Part shown: positions 16,952 to 25,692 of the stretch, piece by piece
Layout: every line of letters begins with the position of its first letter
How positions within the stretch are numbered: the stretch's first letter is position 1
DNA from: Ensifer sp. MPMI2T
Lineage (GTDB): Bacteria > Pseudomonadota > Alphaproteobacteria > Rhizobiales > Rhizobiaceae
Direction of reading: 5' to 3'
Assembly: GCF_004827385.1 (NCBI RefSeq)
Contig: NZ_SRXN01000053.1
Span: 1 to 35,294, forward strand
DNA length: 35,294 nucleotides
Translations under genes and position numbers: made by a program
Notes under the pieces: generated by a model
Databases searched by the model: none
Told to the model about the DNA's origin: nothing
Seen by the model: only the letters and a program-made list of their open reading frames with translations

Positions 16952-17724
16952 GGCTGTAACCTAGTTGCTATCATGTGCGAGAAGCAGGCCTCGCCGAATG
17001 CACGGAAGATTTCGACGCTGAGCGGATCCTCAGCGTGAAACCATTCAGGATGCCATTGCACAGCGGCGGCGAACGTTGCCGCGTCCTTTACAGATACGGC
17101 TTCGATTACACCGTCCACGCATCGCGCATCAACAGCAAGGCCATCCGCCAATCGCGCGACCCCCTGCCGATGCAGGGTGTTGACCACCACTGGATTCTTG
17201 TGCGACCGGCGGATGCACTGAGCAATATGGCCATGGCCTTCAGCTAGAATCGCGTGCGAGGGGGCGTATTGAAGGTCGCGCGGGAGAGAGAGATCTTCCG
17301 CATGAGTGATTCGCCCCTCACCTTCCGAGATGTTTCTTGAGAGGGTGCCGCCAAGTGCGACATTGAGTTCTTGCAACCCACGGCAGATTCCGAACAGGGG
17401 AATGCCCGACGATAAAGCAATCTTGATCGCAGCAAAGCTTGTCCTGTCCCGGTCGAGATCAAGCGTCTTTAGACAAGCCTCTGGCCCCCCATAAAGTGAA
17501 GGCGAGACATTTGACTCCGCTCCGGTCAGCAGCACGCCATTAAGGACCGACATGCAGGTCCACAAATCCCTGTCTGTAAGTCCCGCTGGAATCACGATTG
17601 GTAAGACGCCCGCAGTCAAGCGCAGGGCGTCGAGATAACGGACGCGCACGGTCTCATAGTCAACACCGTCCACCGTTCGACGGTCGGAAACGACACCAAC
17701 GATCGCTAAGCTACGCTCTACCAT
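16948..17724 (-). CDS. Class I glutamine amidotransferase / gamma-glutamyl hydrolase (PuuD-like)
   Basis: A 258-residue peptidase C26 protein. The nucleophile elbow is FGICRGLQELNVALGG with Cys as catalytic residue, and the His-Glu pair is in VQWHPEWF near the C-terminus. VLLTGAESNVSPSLYGG is the family oxyanion-side motif. The best-known relative, PuuD, hydrolyses gamma-glutamyl-GABA, so this enzyme could remove a gamma-glutamyl group from an amine intermediate. No gamma-glutamyl ligase is in the window. I start at ATG 17724, 13 bp after the sulfhydrylase-like stop; the frame is open further upstream only as a shadow of that gene. It overlaps the exporter gene by ATGA. Confidence 0.88.
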   Translation of the reverse strand: MVERSLAIVGVVSDRRTVDGVDYETVRVRYLDALRLTAGVLPIVIPAGLTDRDLWTCMSVLNGVLLTGAESNVSPSLYGGPEACLKTLDLDRDRTSFAAIKIALSSGIPLFGICRGLQELNVALGGTLSRNISEGEGRITHAEDLSLPRDLQYAPSHAILAEGHGHIAQCIRRSHKNPVVVNTLHRQGVARLADGLAVDARCVDGVIEAVSVKDAATFAAAVQWHPEWFHAEDPLSVEIFRAFGEACFSHMIATRLQP

Positions 17725-17737
17725 CGCTGCCACGATA

Positions 17738-19084
17738 TTAGGCGCCCTCAAGGGCTTGCCCGATGTCGGCGATGATATCCTCAATGTGCTCAATTCCGAC
17801 GGAGATCCGAATTGTCCCGTCGTGAACGCCGGCAGCCAGACGCGCCTCGCGTGGCACCGAAGCATGCGTCGTCGAGGCTGGATGTGTGGCGAGCGTCCTC
17901 GCGTCGCCAATATTCGACACGTGGTAGACGAGCTGCAGGCGCTCGATAAAGCGGCGGCCGGCATCGATGCCTCCAGCGATCTCAAAGACGATCATGGGGC
18001 CCCCATCGTTGCCCATGTTCTGCTCGGCACGATGCCGTTCGACAGTCCCGCCAAAAGTCGGATAGGTCACGTCTAGGACGCTGGGATGCGCCTTGAGATA
18101 CTCGGCGAGTTGGCGGGCATTGGAGCAATGTCGTGGCATTCGCAAAGGTAGCGTTTCCAAGCCCTGGATGCAGAGAAATGAAGCAAATGGTGATGGGCAG
18201 GGTCCGAAGTCACGCATGAGCGTGTTGCGCATCTTGAGCAAGAACGGGCTGGCGCCGTAGGGGCCGGGCAGATCACGCGCCGCATCGAGCCAGCGGATGT
18301 TGCCGTGGGAAATGTCAGGACACGTCATCAACGGAAAGCGTTCGGAATGAGCGGCCCAGTCGAAGGTACCGCCATCGACGATGACGCCACCAATCGTGGT
18401 GCCGTGGCCGCACATGTATTTTGAAGTGGAGTGCAAGGTCACATGGGCGCCAAGTTCAAGTGGGCGTGTGATGAGAGGGGTCATTGTGTTATCGATGATC
18501 AGCGGAATCCCGAGTTCATGCGCGATCGCCCCGACCTCGACGATTGGGAATGGGCTGAGCTTCGGATTGGGCAGCGCTTCGGCAAACCAGCAGCGCGTGC
18601 GGCGGTCTGAGGCTTCGCGGAAGCGTTCTGGATCGCTCGGATCGACGAAGCGCGTTTCGATTCCGAGTCGCTGAAATGTGCTGGCGAGCAGATTGATTGT
18701 TCCACCATATAGGTGAGCGGAACTCACGATGTTGTCCCCGGCAACAGCAATGTTCAAGATCGCGAGCATAATCGCAGCTTGCCCCGACGAAGTTGCCAAG
18801 GCGGCGACGCCACCCTCCAAAGCCGTAACGCGTTGCTCGAATATATCCGTCGTCGGGTTCATCAACCGGGAATAGGTGCGTCCCTCGCGGCGTAGATCGA
18901 AGACGTCCGATGCGTGCTCAATGGATTCGAAAGCATAGGCGTTTGAGAGATAGATAGGCACAGTGGTCGCAAGGGTCGCCGGATCGCAACGATAGCTGCC
19001 ATGCAGAACTGCCGTCTCCACATGCAGGGCTGGCGTTGGATTCAGCCGTGTTGCAGGGCCATTTTTCTGGGATTTGATCAACAT
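17738..19084 (-). CDS. O-acetylhomoserine-sulfhydrylase-like PLP enzyme (RtxA C-domain-like)
   Basis: A 448-residue gamma-replacement enzyme of the Cys/Met metabolism family. Seen: YSRLMNPTTDIFEQRVTALE, the PLP-phosphate motif ALATSSGQAA, IIDNTMTPLI with the PLP-ring Asp, and the Schiff-base lysine in HSTSKYMCGHGT. Family members add sulfide to O-acetylhomoserine. In rhizobitoxine synthesis, the homologous C-terminal domain of Bradyrhizobium RtxA instead joins an amino alcohol to O-acetylhomoserine, making an ether. The operon setting (desaturase, decarboxylase, exporter) points to that second role, but sequence alone does not prove it. ATG 19084 has GGAG 7 bases upstream and follows the desaturase stop by 40 bp. 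Confidence 0.9.
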   Translation of the reverse strand: MLIKSQKNGPATRLNPTPALHVETAVLHGSYRCDPATLATTVPIYLSNAYAFESIEHASDVFDLRREGRTYSRLMNPTTDIFEQRVTALEGGVAALATSSGQAAIMLAILNIAVAGDNIVSSAHLYGGTINLLASTFQRLGIETRFVDPSDPERFREASDRRTRCWFAEALPNPKLSPFPIVEVGAIAHELGIPLIIDNTMTPLITRPLELGAHVTLHSTSKYMCGHGTTIGGVIVDGGTFDWAAHSERFPLMTCPDISHGNIRWLDAARDLPGPYGASPFLLKMRNTLMRDFGPCPSPFASFLCIQGLETLPLRMPRHCSNARQLAEYLKAHPSVLDVTYPTFGGTVERHRAEQNMGNDGGPMIVFEIAGGIDAGRRFIERLQLVYHVSNIGDARTLATHPASTTHASVPREARLAAGVHDGTIRISVGIEHIEDIIADIGQALEGA

Positions 19085-19124
19085 TGGGTCGCTCCGGGAG
19101 TAGGTTCTTCTCGATAGGTGGCGT

Positions 19125-20207
19125 TCAGGCCGGCAATCTTGTGTGTTCGGCGAAGCGCTTCCGGTTCTGGTCGCGGATCAGCTCCAGAATCGAAGGTTCG
19201 CCATTTGGGCCAGACTGGAATATCCCGCCCGTTTCGGAACAGTGGGTGGCATACGCAGGGTCTCTCATGCGGATGGCATGTGCTTCGGGGAGACGCCAGA
19301 ATGGGGTGGTCGGATCGAGATGATGATCGAGATGATAGTTATCGTTGTTGATTGCGGTTAGCCACTTCTCGATATGACGGCTTTGGCGGTTCCGGGCCAT
19401 ATGCAGGTTGACGGTCTGGTTGTCCATGGAGCTGCAATGCTCAGACATCTCGATAAACCAACCGATGATGTGGAATGAGGTGAGGTAGGGAACGACCCAG
19501 AGAAGAACGAATTCCGGGAAGAAGCCATACGCTAGAGCAAGCATGATGAAACAAGCCCAGAATGCGTAGAAGCCCCAGCGATCAAATTCGCAACGCCACT
19601 TTTGTCCGCGCTTCCGCCCTGAGCTCTCCCTGCCAGCGAGGGTGCCGAGGATCATTTGGTATCTGTTGTGGACCAGATACTTCAGATAGGCGTAGGTTTT
19701 CGATCCAAGCAGGGGCAGGATGATGATCTTCCAAACAAAGGAACGATCCGTTTGGGGTGTGAAAACACCTTCCATAATGAAGAATTCCAGGTCAGGATCA
19801 GCATCGGCTCTCCCGAGGAAGGGGTGATGGCTATGGACGTGGGATTCCTTATAGGCGAAATGGCGTTGAAAGATGGGCCAAGCAGTCGGCAATGTGCCGA
19901 GCAGAAAGTTCAGCAGACGATTCTTTGCCAGCACGCCATGCGCAGAATCGTGCAAAATAGTGGAGATGCCTCGCTGATGGGCGCCGATCATTATCACTGC
20001 CAGGGGATAGAACCACCAGCTTACGCCAATGACCAGCCACGCGAAGACAGCGATCACCGCATAATCCTTCATGATATAAAGCGGCCCATGCCAATTGTCA
20101 GTTGAAAGAGCCTTGATGTCATGGGTGATGGATCGATCGAAGCGATGGTGAGTGTAGCGGGCGGGCGCTTCAATGCCCTTGTAGAGGGGCTGAGCATGAG
20201 CGTTCAT
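19125..20207 (-). CDS. Membrane di-iron desaturase, RtxC-like
   Basis: A 360-residue integral-membrane desaturase with three histidine boxes: HDSAH (86-90), HVHSHH (123-128) and HLDHH (292-296), plus an extra SEHCS at 257. Hydrophobic segments flank the boxes. Fatty-acid desaturase relatives include RtxC, which desaturates dihydrorhizobitoxine to the vinylglycine rhizobitoxine. The neighbouring sulfhydrylase-like enzyme makes an RtxC-like role more likely than a lipid one. The start at ATG 20207 overlaps the decarboxylase stop in an ATGA, with AAGGG upstream; the open frame further left is a shadow of the decarboxylase gene. Substrate is inferred, not shown. Confidence 0.9.
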   Translation of the reverse strand: MNAHAQPLYKGIEAPARYTHHRFDRSITHDIKALSTDNWHGPLYIMKDYAVIAVFAWLVIGVSWWFYPLAVIMIGAHQRGISTILHDSAHGVLAKNRLLNFLLGTLPTAWPIFQRHFAYKESHVHSHHPFLGRADADPDLEFFIMEGVFTPQTDRSFVWKIIILPLLGSKTYAYLKYLVHNRYQMILGTLAGRESSGRKRGQKWRCEFDRWGFYAFWACFIMLALAYGFFPEFVLLWVVPYLTSFHIIGWFIEMSEHCSSMDNQTVNLHMARNRQSRHIEKWLTAINNDNYHLDHHLDPTTPFWRLPEAHAIRMRDPAYATHCSETGGIFQSGPNGEPSILELIRDQNRKRFAEHTRLPA

Positions 20208-21370
20208 GAAAATACCCTTTTCTGAGAATTGCAGCGCCATTCTGCGGTGTAGTCGTCGACGAAGCGCTCGATGAGATCTGCTTTGACGTTTGGCATGACG
20301 ATCGCGTGGGCGGAATCTCCATTGCATGCGAGTTGGTATTCGTTGACGAGCCTCTCCGATGGTTTCGGAAACACAACCGTCAATGACCATGGATTGAGCA
20401 ATACCGGGACGCCCACTGAGCGAAGTGCTGCTGCGAAGCCCTCCGCGCGTTCGATGCAGGCACGGGCATTGTTGCGGAAACCAGCGATGCCAAGGCGCAT
20501 CAGCCGGTTCCAAATCGCGAGAACGGCGTGGCCGTTTCGCGATCCCATCAGGGTCGTATCATCTGAGCGCAGGTAGCTGACGGCGGAAGACACTCGACGC
20601 ACATGATCACGGCGGACTACGAGGATACCGCAGGGCATCGGGGTGCCGATCATCTTGTGACCTGAGGTTGACATGCTATCGACCCCATGCCGGAAAGAGG
20701 GGCGGATGCCGCTCTGTAAGCCATCGACAAAGGGAAGGACCATTGCATTCAGCGCGCCATCGACGTGGACAAAGCGGCGGTTCGGATCGATCCCAACTTG
20801 GTCCAGAATCCTGATGCAGGAAGCGATATCGTCGTGGGCCCCTTTCATGGTCGTTCCACAGGTCAATGCGAGAATAATGGCGCGATGGCGATTTGCGTGA
20901 ACAACCTCTGAGAGAGCATCCGGGGAGATAGAGCCGGAATGATCGGCCCCGCATCTAAGTGCCTCGATCCGGAGGATTTTCGCTGCCTTTGGAAGCGAGT
21001 AGTGCGCCTCTGAAGAGTGTATAAGAATAGGATTATTAAGGGTCTCGCGCGCAAGGTATATGGCCCATAGATTACCTTCAGTTCCACTTGCGCCCACAGT
21101 TCCCCAGTATTCTTCTGGATCAGCGCACTCCCAGACCCGCATAGTCCAGTCGACCACCTCGCGCTCTAAGTCACAGACCTCGGTAGCATAGTGTGAGCCG
21201 ACATATGGATCGCCCAAGTTATTAATTAAAAATTTGTGGAACTGAGAGATTGGTGTGGGGTCAAAGTCGAGGTTGTACGGGTATCCTAGGTGCTTCTCAC
21301 GCCTGTCCGAAAACTTCTTGTCAAGTTTGTTCAGGGTCGCGTCGACGTCCTTCTGCTTATTTGAGAGCAT
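20204..21370 (-). CDS. PLP-dependent histidine/serine decarboxylase-like enzyme
   Basis: A 388-residue group II amino-acid decarboxylase of the PLP-type histidine decarboxylase family. The PLP lysine is Lys239 in STSGHKMIGTP, the pyridine-ring Asp is Asp204 in HVDGALNAM, and HSSEAHYS (around 119-125) carries the stacking His. GASGTEGNLWAIYLARE is the cofactor phosphate region. Bacterial members are called histidine decarboxylases, but plant serine decarboxylases (serine to ethanolamine) belong to the same family, so the substrate cannot be called from homology. I choose ATG 21370 because AAGGGG lies 5 bases upstream; the frame upstream is unconserved. It is the first gene of a coupled operon whose later genes resemble rhizobitoxine enzymes. 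Confidence 0.88.
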   Translation of the reverse strand: MLSNKQKDVDATLNKLDKKFSDRREKHLGYPYNLDFDPTPISQFHKFLINNLGDPYVGSHYATEVCDLEREVVDWTMRVWECADPEEYWGTVGASGTEGNLWAIYLARETLNNPILIHSSEAHYSLPKAAKILRIEALRCGADHSGSISPDALSEVVHANRHRAIILALTCGTTMKGAHDDIASCIRILDQVGIDPNRRFVHVDGALNAMVLPFVDGLQSGIRPSFRHGVDSMSTSGHKMIGTPMPCGILVVRRDHVRRVSSAVSYLRSDDTTLMGSRNGHAVLAIWNRLMRLGIAGFRNNARACIERAEGFAAALRSVGVPVLLNPWSLTVVFPKPSERLVNEYQLACNGDSAHAIVMPNVKADLIERFVDDYTAEWRCNSQKRVFS

Positions 21371-21944
21371 AATTCCCCTTTGGCCGTGTATAATCATCAC
21401 GCACTTGATCCATTGGTAAATACTGGTACGTAGAAGGTACACTATGGGGCAATATTAATGCTATCATTATTGTGTAGCGTGACACTTTTGATGCCGCATA
21501 CTGCTTAATAGCCTTGGGAGCCAAACTGGCTCCATTTGATGAGCCGCCATTTACGTACTACTCTTGTAATGACCCTGGCCTGCGTGTTGCATCCGTGAGC
21601 CCGGCTGGGATTTATCGAGGAGCGCAGCGAACCGATGATGATCGTCAGGACAACGGCAGTGAGTTCAGCGGTAACGCGACCCTGAGATAGGCGGATGGGG
21701 GCAAGGTCAATAACCGGACCGACAAAACGCTGTACGCCGCGCGCCGGCCGCGCCCTCGGTGTCGAGCGCCACGGACACAGCCCCAATTCAAACCAGAGCC
21801 GCTGTCAGAAAGTAGGATTAGCCGCTCAGTTCCGTCCCTTTAGTGTCGTGTCCAGCGCTCAATTGCTATAGGGCCTGCCTCGTCCCCAGGCACGCACGAC
21901 GTGCTGCGTCTGCTTCTCAAAGGTGAATGGTCATCACAGCAACG
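21371..21944. other. 574-bp gap between decarboxylase operon and T3SS operon
   Basis: The first ~120 bp should hold the decarboxylase promoter. A GTGT-N6-ACAC palindrome lies at 21472-21485, and a small hairpin GGAGCC-AAACT-GGCTCC at 21517-21533. No nod box or tts box is seen here. A frame at 21505-21786 (minus) looks like random reading. Nothing else is supported. Confidence 0.45.
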
Positions 21945-22493
21945 TTATCGCGATTGTGGCAAAGTACTCTGTTCGGACTTCCCTTCAAACGCAAGAGACA
22001 GATTGAGGTTATGGTGCAACATCTGATTCTCTGGGTTCGTTTCGAGAGCTTGCCGGTACAGCTCTTGTGCCGCGTCATGCCGCCCCTCAATGTCCAAGAT
22101 GACCGCCTTCGCATTCAATGCACGCAAATTATCTGGGGTTACGACCAAGACGTTGTCTAGGACCTGAAGCGCCTCATGCGGGCGTTTCTGCCCCACCAAT
22201 GCTCTTGTAAGACGGATTGCCGCATCGACATTGCCTGGATGCTGCTTCAGATCATCCCGCAAAGCCCGCTCTTGAGCATCCTCACCGACGGCGCGCAAAA
22301 TGCGTTGGCGCGTAGCCGCATTGATTTGGTTGGCGCCGAGCAATTGTGGGGCTGACGTCTCCTTCACTGAAAGAACGGACTTATCCCACCTAGCGCAACC
22401 GCCGAGAGGCAGAACGGAGAGTATTGCGAAGAGAACTAAGCTCAAACGAAATGAAAGCAACGGCGCGGCGTCTCTATTCTCATGTGAATTCAT
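21945..22493 (-). CDS. y4yS: TPR lipoprotein of the T3SS operon (Y4yS)
   Basis: A 182-residue protein with an N-terminal signal (LSLVLFAILSVLP) ending in a lipobox LPLGGC, so Cys33 is the likely lipidated residue. The C-terminal half carries tetratricopeptide helices (AAIRLTRALVGQKRPHEALQ, LNAKAVILDIEGRHDAAQEL). It is the last gene of the operon, starting 16 bp after rhcV stops. In S. fredii strains this position is held by y4yS. A pilotin-like or assembly-scaffold role at the outer membrane is plausible but is inference. Confidence 0.85.
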   Translation of the reverse strand: MNSHENRDAAPLLSFRLSLVLFAILSVLPLGGCARWDKSVLSVKETSAPQLLGANQINAATRQRILRAVGEDAQERALRDDLKQHPGNVDAAIRLTRALVGQKRPHEALQVLDNVLVVTPDNLRALNAKAVILDIEGRHDAAQELYRQALETNPENQMLHHNLNLSLAFEGKSEQSTLPQSR

Positions 22494-22509
22494 GTTTGGT
22501 TCTCACCTA

Positions 22510-24603
22510 TCATCTAGTAGTGGCAGAAGGGCGGATACTGCGAGGTTCCCCTGACGTTCCATTACTGGGCGGGAGTCTGATGGATCCGGCGGGTTGAATT
22601 TTAAAATCGGAGGCGAGGTCCTGATAAGACAGTACGGCAAGGTCGATACCGTTTCGGGTAAGAAAACCGCGGACGAAGCGTCGGACATCCATTGAAGTTA
22701 AGACGATCGGGCGCGTCTGGCCCGGTGCCGTGCTCGAAACGACCTGCCGCATCTGTGACAGCAGCGCCTCGCTTTGCCGATCTTCTAGTGCGAGGTAGGG
22801 GCCTGCAGCCGTTTCCCGAACCGCGCAGCGCACCACATCCTCAGTCTCACGTTCGATGACAAAGGCAGGTAGGACACCGTGTCTGCCATAGCGGTGACAG
22901 ATCTGCCGCTTCATTCCAGAACGAACGTGTTCCGTGAGCAGGGCGACGTTTTGCTCACGTTCGCTCCATTCGGCCAATGCCTCCAAGACGAGCCGGGTAT
23001 TTCGGATTGGTATACCTTCGCCCAAGAGGCGGCGCAGCACATCTGCAATCCGGGGGATCGGCGTGGTACGCAGCACCTCCTTCACCAGATCAGAGTATTC
23101 CTGCTCCATCCGGCCCAGTAGTTGGCGGGTCTCTTGGATACCCACCAAGCGCGGCGCATGGCAAGTCAACGTCGCATGGACACGCATCGCGAGGAGTTCG
23201 CTGGGACTATGATGCCGGATACCGGCGGCTTTGAGCGCCGGCTCGTGGCTTTGTTCAACCCAAATTCTGTGGGTTTCAGGATCATGCCGAAAAGGGATGC
23301 CGCTTGACTCAATCTTCGTCAGATCGTCTGCGAGGGAAAGCTGCGCCGGATTGATCAAATCCTGTTCGACTGGGACGCCTTCGACATCTATCCTGAATTG
23401 CGACTCGGGCAGCTGCTGGTCGACAGCGACTGGGATCGGAGGAACGATAATGCCGAGATCGGCCGAGACTAGTTGGGAAATACGCGCAATGTGCTGCCGC
23501 AATTCGACCTGGTCGATCGCGTTCGTAAGGCTCGGCGCGAGGAAGACGCCAATGGGGTTTGCCTCCGCAGCCACGTTTCGCGTTTGAGACTCCGCCGGAG
23601 TTACAGTTGTAGCATCGACTTTGTCGGCATCCAGGGCGTCACCTTTGACGAAGCTTGCCGCCGCGAAGACTGCGGCCAACATAAAAAAGACAGGCAGAGG
23701 GAAACCAGGAACGAAGCCCATGGCCACCAGGACGCAGGCCGCCAACCGCAATGCTCGTGTACTGGCAGTGAGTTGATTGGCTATGTCCTCACCGAGGTTG
23801 AGTTTCGAAGCCCCAGTTACACGAGTAACCATGGTTGCCGCTGTAATTGAGAGCAGCAGGGCGGGAATCTGCGAGATTAACGCATCACCTATCGTCAGCA
23901 GAGTGTAGTGATGCAGCACCTGGGCGAACGACATGCCCTTCGAGAGCAGGCCGATGGAAATTCCACCCAGCATGTTGATGCAGATAACCACTAGCCCGGC
24001 GATGGAATCACCCTTCACAAACTTCATCGCGCCGTCCATCGCCCCATAAAGTTTGCTTTCTTTTTCTAATGCGGTGCGCCGCCTGCGGGATTCGTCGGCA
24101 TCAATGTGACCGTTCCGCAACTCTGCGTCGATCGCCATTTGCTTGCCTGGCAAAGCATCGAGGGTGAAGCGCGCCGCCACTTCTGCCACGCGTTCGGCGC
24201 CTTTCGCGAGAACCATGAACTGCACCATGGTCACTACCAGAAATATGACGAAACCCACGACGATATTGCCTGAGATCACAAAACTGCCGAACGTGTGAAT
24301 GATGCTGCCTGCCTCGCCCTCGGCCAGGATTAGTCGCGTCGTCGCGACGGTGAGAGCCAGACGGAATACCGTGGAAATCAAAATGACGCCGGGCAAAGAG
24401 GAAAAATCAAGTGGCGTGCTGACATACAGGGCCGCCATCAGCAGCAGTACAGCCAAACCCATGTTGAAGCCTATCAGCGCGTCGACCGCCACGACCGGTA
24501 TTGGCATGACCATCATACTGACGGCCAGAAGCAGCATCAACGCGACCATCAAGTCCGGGTTGGCCGGCGCATACTCGGTGAATTTACGCAGGGCGTTGGC
24601 CAT
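22510..24603 (-). CDS. rhcV: T3SS export-gate protein RhcV (SctV/FlhA family)
   Basis: A 697-residue protein forming the nonameric export gate in the inner membrane. The first ~320 residues hold about eight membrane helices (LMVALMLLLAVSMMVMPIPV and on) and include the FHIPEP signature RFTLDALPGKQMAIDAEL. The soluble C-terminal domain follows (VEQDLINPAQLSLADDLTKI, YQDLASDFKIQPAG), which in relatives receives chaperone-effector complexes. Full length, no frameshift. It lies 183 bp downstream of y4yQ, an unusually long gap for this operon; the gap contains no gene I can support. Confidence 0.96.
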   Translation of the reverse strand: MANALRKFTEYAPANPDLMVALMLLLAVSMMVMPIPVVAVDALIGFNMGLAVLLLMAALYVSTPLDFSSLPGVILISTVFRLALTVATTRLILAEGEAGSIIHTFGSFVISGNIVVGFVIFLVVTMVQFMVLAKGAERVAEVAARFTLDALPGKQMAIDAELRNGHIDADESRRRRTALEKESKLYGAMDGAMKFVKGDSIAGLVVICINMLGGISIGLLSKGMSFAQVLHHYTLLTIGDALISQIPALLLSITAATMVTRVTGASKLNLGEDIANQLTASTRALRLAACVLVAMGFVPGFPLPVFFMLAAVFAAASFVKGDALDADKVDATTVTPAESQTRNVAAEANPIGVFLAPSLTNAIDQVELRQHIARISQLVSADLGIIVPPIPVAVDQQLPESQFRIDVEGVPVEQDLINPAQLSLADDLTKIESSGIPFRHDPETHRIWVEQSHEPALKAAGIRHHSPSELLAMRVHATLTCHAPRLVGIQETRQLLGRMEQEYSDLVKEVLRTTPIPRIADVLRRLLGEGIPIRNTRLVLEALAEWSEREQNVALLTEHVRSGMKRQICHRYGRHGVLPAFVIERETEDVVRCAVRETAAGPYLALEDRQSEALLSQMRQVVSSTAPGQTRPIVLTSMDVRRFVRGFLTRNGIDLAVLSYQDLASDFKIQPAGSIRLPPSNGTSGEPRSIRPSATTR

Positions 24604-24786
24604 GAGGTCCCTTCACGATCGTTTCTGAACGCTGCTACACAGGTGCAACGTAGCTCCAAGACCGCAGGCGCGTCGTCCGTGAGGCCGACCCCTGCAGCGG
24701 ATGACTGCGCATAAGATCCAAAGGCAAGTGCGAAGTTGACCGGTCATCAAGTCTGTCCAAGATCGTCAGCCCTGCGCTGGAATACT

Positions 24787-25674
24787 TCAATATGGGAGAG
24801 CAGCAAGGCGGCCATTTCGGCTTAGCATTACACGACCCTCCTCGATCCGTTCGACCACCCAACCATCATCCAAAAGAGCGCCGACGAAATATTTCTCTCC
24901 ACTGATGACAAGATATGGAGGCGACCCACGCCAAACAGCTTCAACTGCGATTGCGGATGGCGCCTTCTCATCTTCGATAACCACTCCATTCAATAGCGCC
25001 AGAGCGCCCCTCGTGCGATGATCGAACCACTGCTGCACCTTATGCCAACTGTCGGCCGAAGCAGACGTGACGGTGCCCTCGGCTGTCACAACCCCCTCAG
25101 CGGAGCTGATCTTAATGTTGGGCAGGCCGGCTCTGTCGACTTCCTGTTGCAGGCCTTTAGCGGCTGTCTCGGCAGTCTGGTCATCAGTGTTATCAGGCAG
25201 CTTGGGTTCACGTGCGTCACCAGATAAATTGGCGTTCGATACAACAGTGTTGCCGTAGTAAGAGAAAATGGCCGAGAGCACGCCGATTCCCAGTGAGCCA
25301 AGCAACACCAAGGCGAGCACAGATATCGAGAGGCGTGGTATGCCGATCGAACCGGATGGCGCTGCATCCTGCACTGACCAGAGAATGGACATCGCGCCTG
25401 CATGAATGACGACAGGAAGGGGCGCGACAACCCGCTCGCCTGCGGCAATAGTCCCGTTTCCCTCTATGCTGAGACCGGCAGCAAGCGCCTCGACCTCGAT
25501 CGTTCTGCCCAGAAGAGTGACGCGAAAATGATGCGGCGCAAGGCCCTGCTCGACGAAGACTATGTCGGCATCGAGGCCGCTACCGATCAAGCTCGTCTCT
25601 AGAGCCGTCGTACCAGTCAGTTCGCAATAGAGCCCTGAGATAACCTTGAATTGAAGCGAAATGGCGTCGTTCAC
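24787..25674 (-). CDS. y4yQ: T3SS inner-ring protein Y4yQ (SctD-like)
   Basis: A 295-residue protein with SctD/YscD architecture. An N-terminal FHA-like cytoplasmic part covers residues 1-110 (SLIGSGLDADIVFVEQGLAP, HHFRVTLLG). One membrane helix follows near 125-150 (ISVLALVLLGSLGIGVLSAI), then a periplasmic part with a BON-like ring domain (NIKISSAEGVVTAEGTVTSA). SctD proteins form the inner-membrane ring of the injectisome. The start is GTG at 25674. A strong hairpin lies upstream, between this gene and nopA. It matches the S. fredii order nopC-nopA-y4yQ-rhcV-y4yS. Confidence 0.88.
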   Translation of the reverse strand: MNDAISLQFKVISGLYCELTGTTALETSLIGSGLDADIVFVEQGLAPHHFRVTLLGRTIEVEALAAGLSIEGNGTIAAGERVVAPLPVVIHAGAMSILWSVQDAAPSGSIGIPRLSISVLALVLLGSLGIGVLSAIFSYYGNTVVSNANLSGDAREPKLPDNTDDQTAETAAKGLQQEVDRAGLPNIKISSAEGVVTAEGTVTSASADSWHKVQQWFDHRTRGALALLNGVVIEDEKAPSAIAVEAVWRGSPPYLVISGEKYFVGALLDDGWVVERIEEGRVMLSRNGRLAALPY

Positions 25675-25692
25675 GGACGATATCCAGACAAA

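Noticed and set aside
21400..21450. Possible inverted nod box (ATTGGTAAATAC) upstream of the decarboxylase
   Set aside because: Only the TTGGTAAA block fits; the GATG and ATCCA blocks are missing at the required spacing.
21505..21786. 93-codon minus-strand frame between the two operons
   Set aside because: No conserved motif, no ribosome-binding site and an odd composition; probably random.
24604..24786. A hidden small gene between y4yQ and rhcV
   Set aside because: The only frame (75 codons, 24635-24862) overlaps y4yQ, is Arg/Ser rich and lacks a ribosome-binding site and known relatives.
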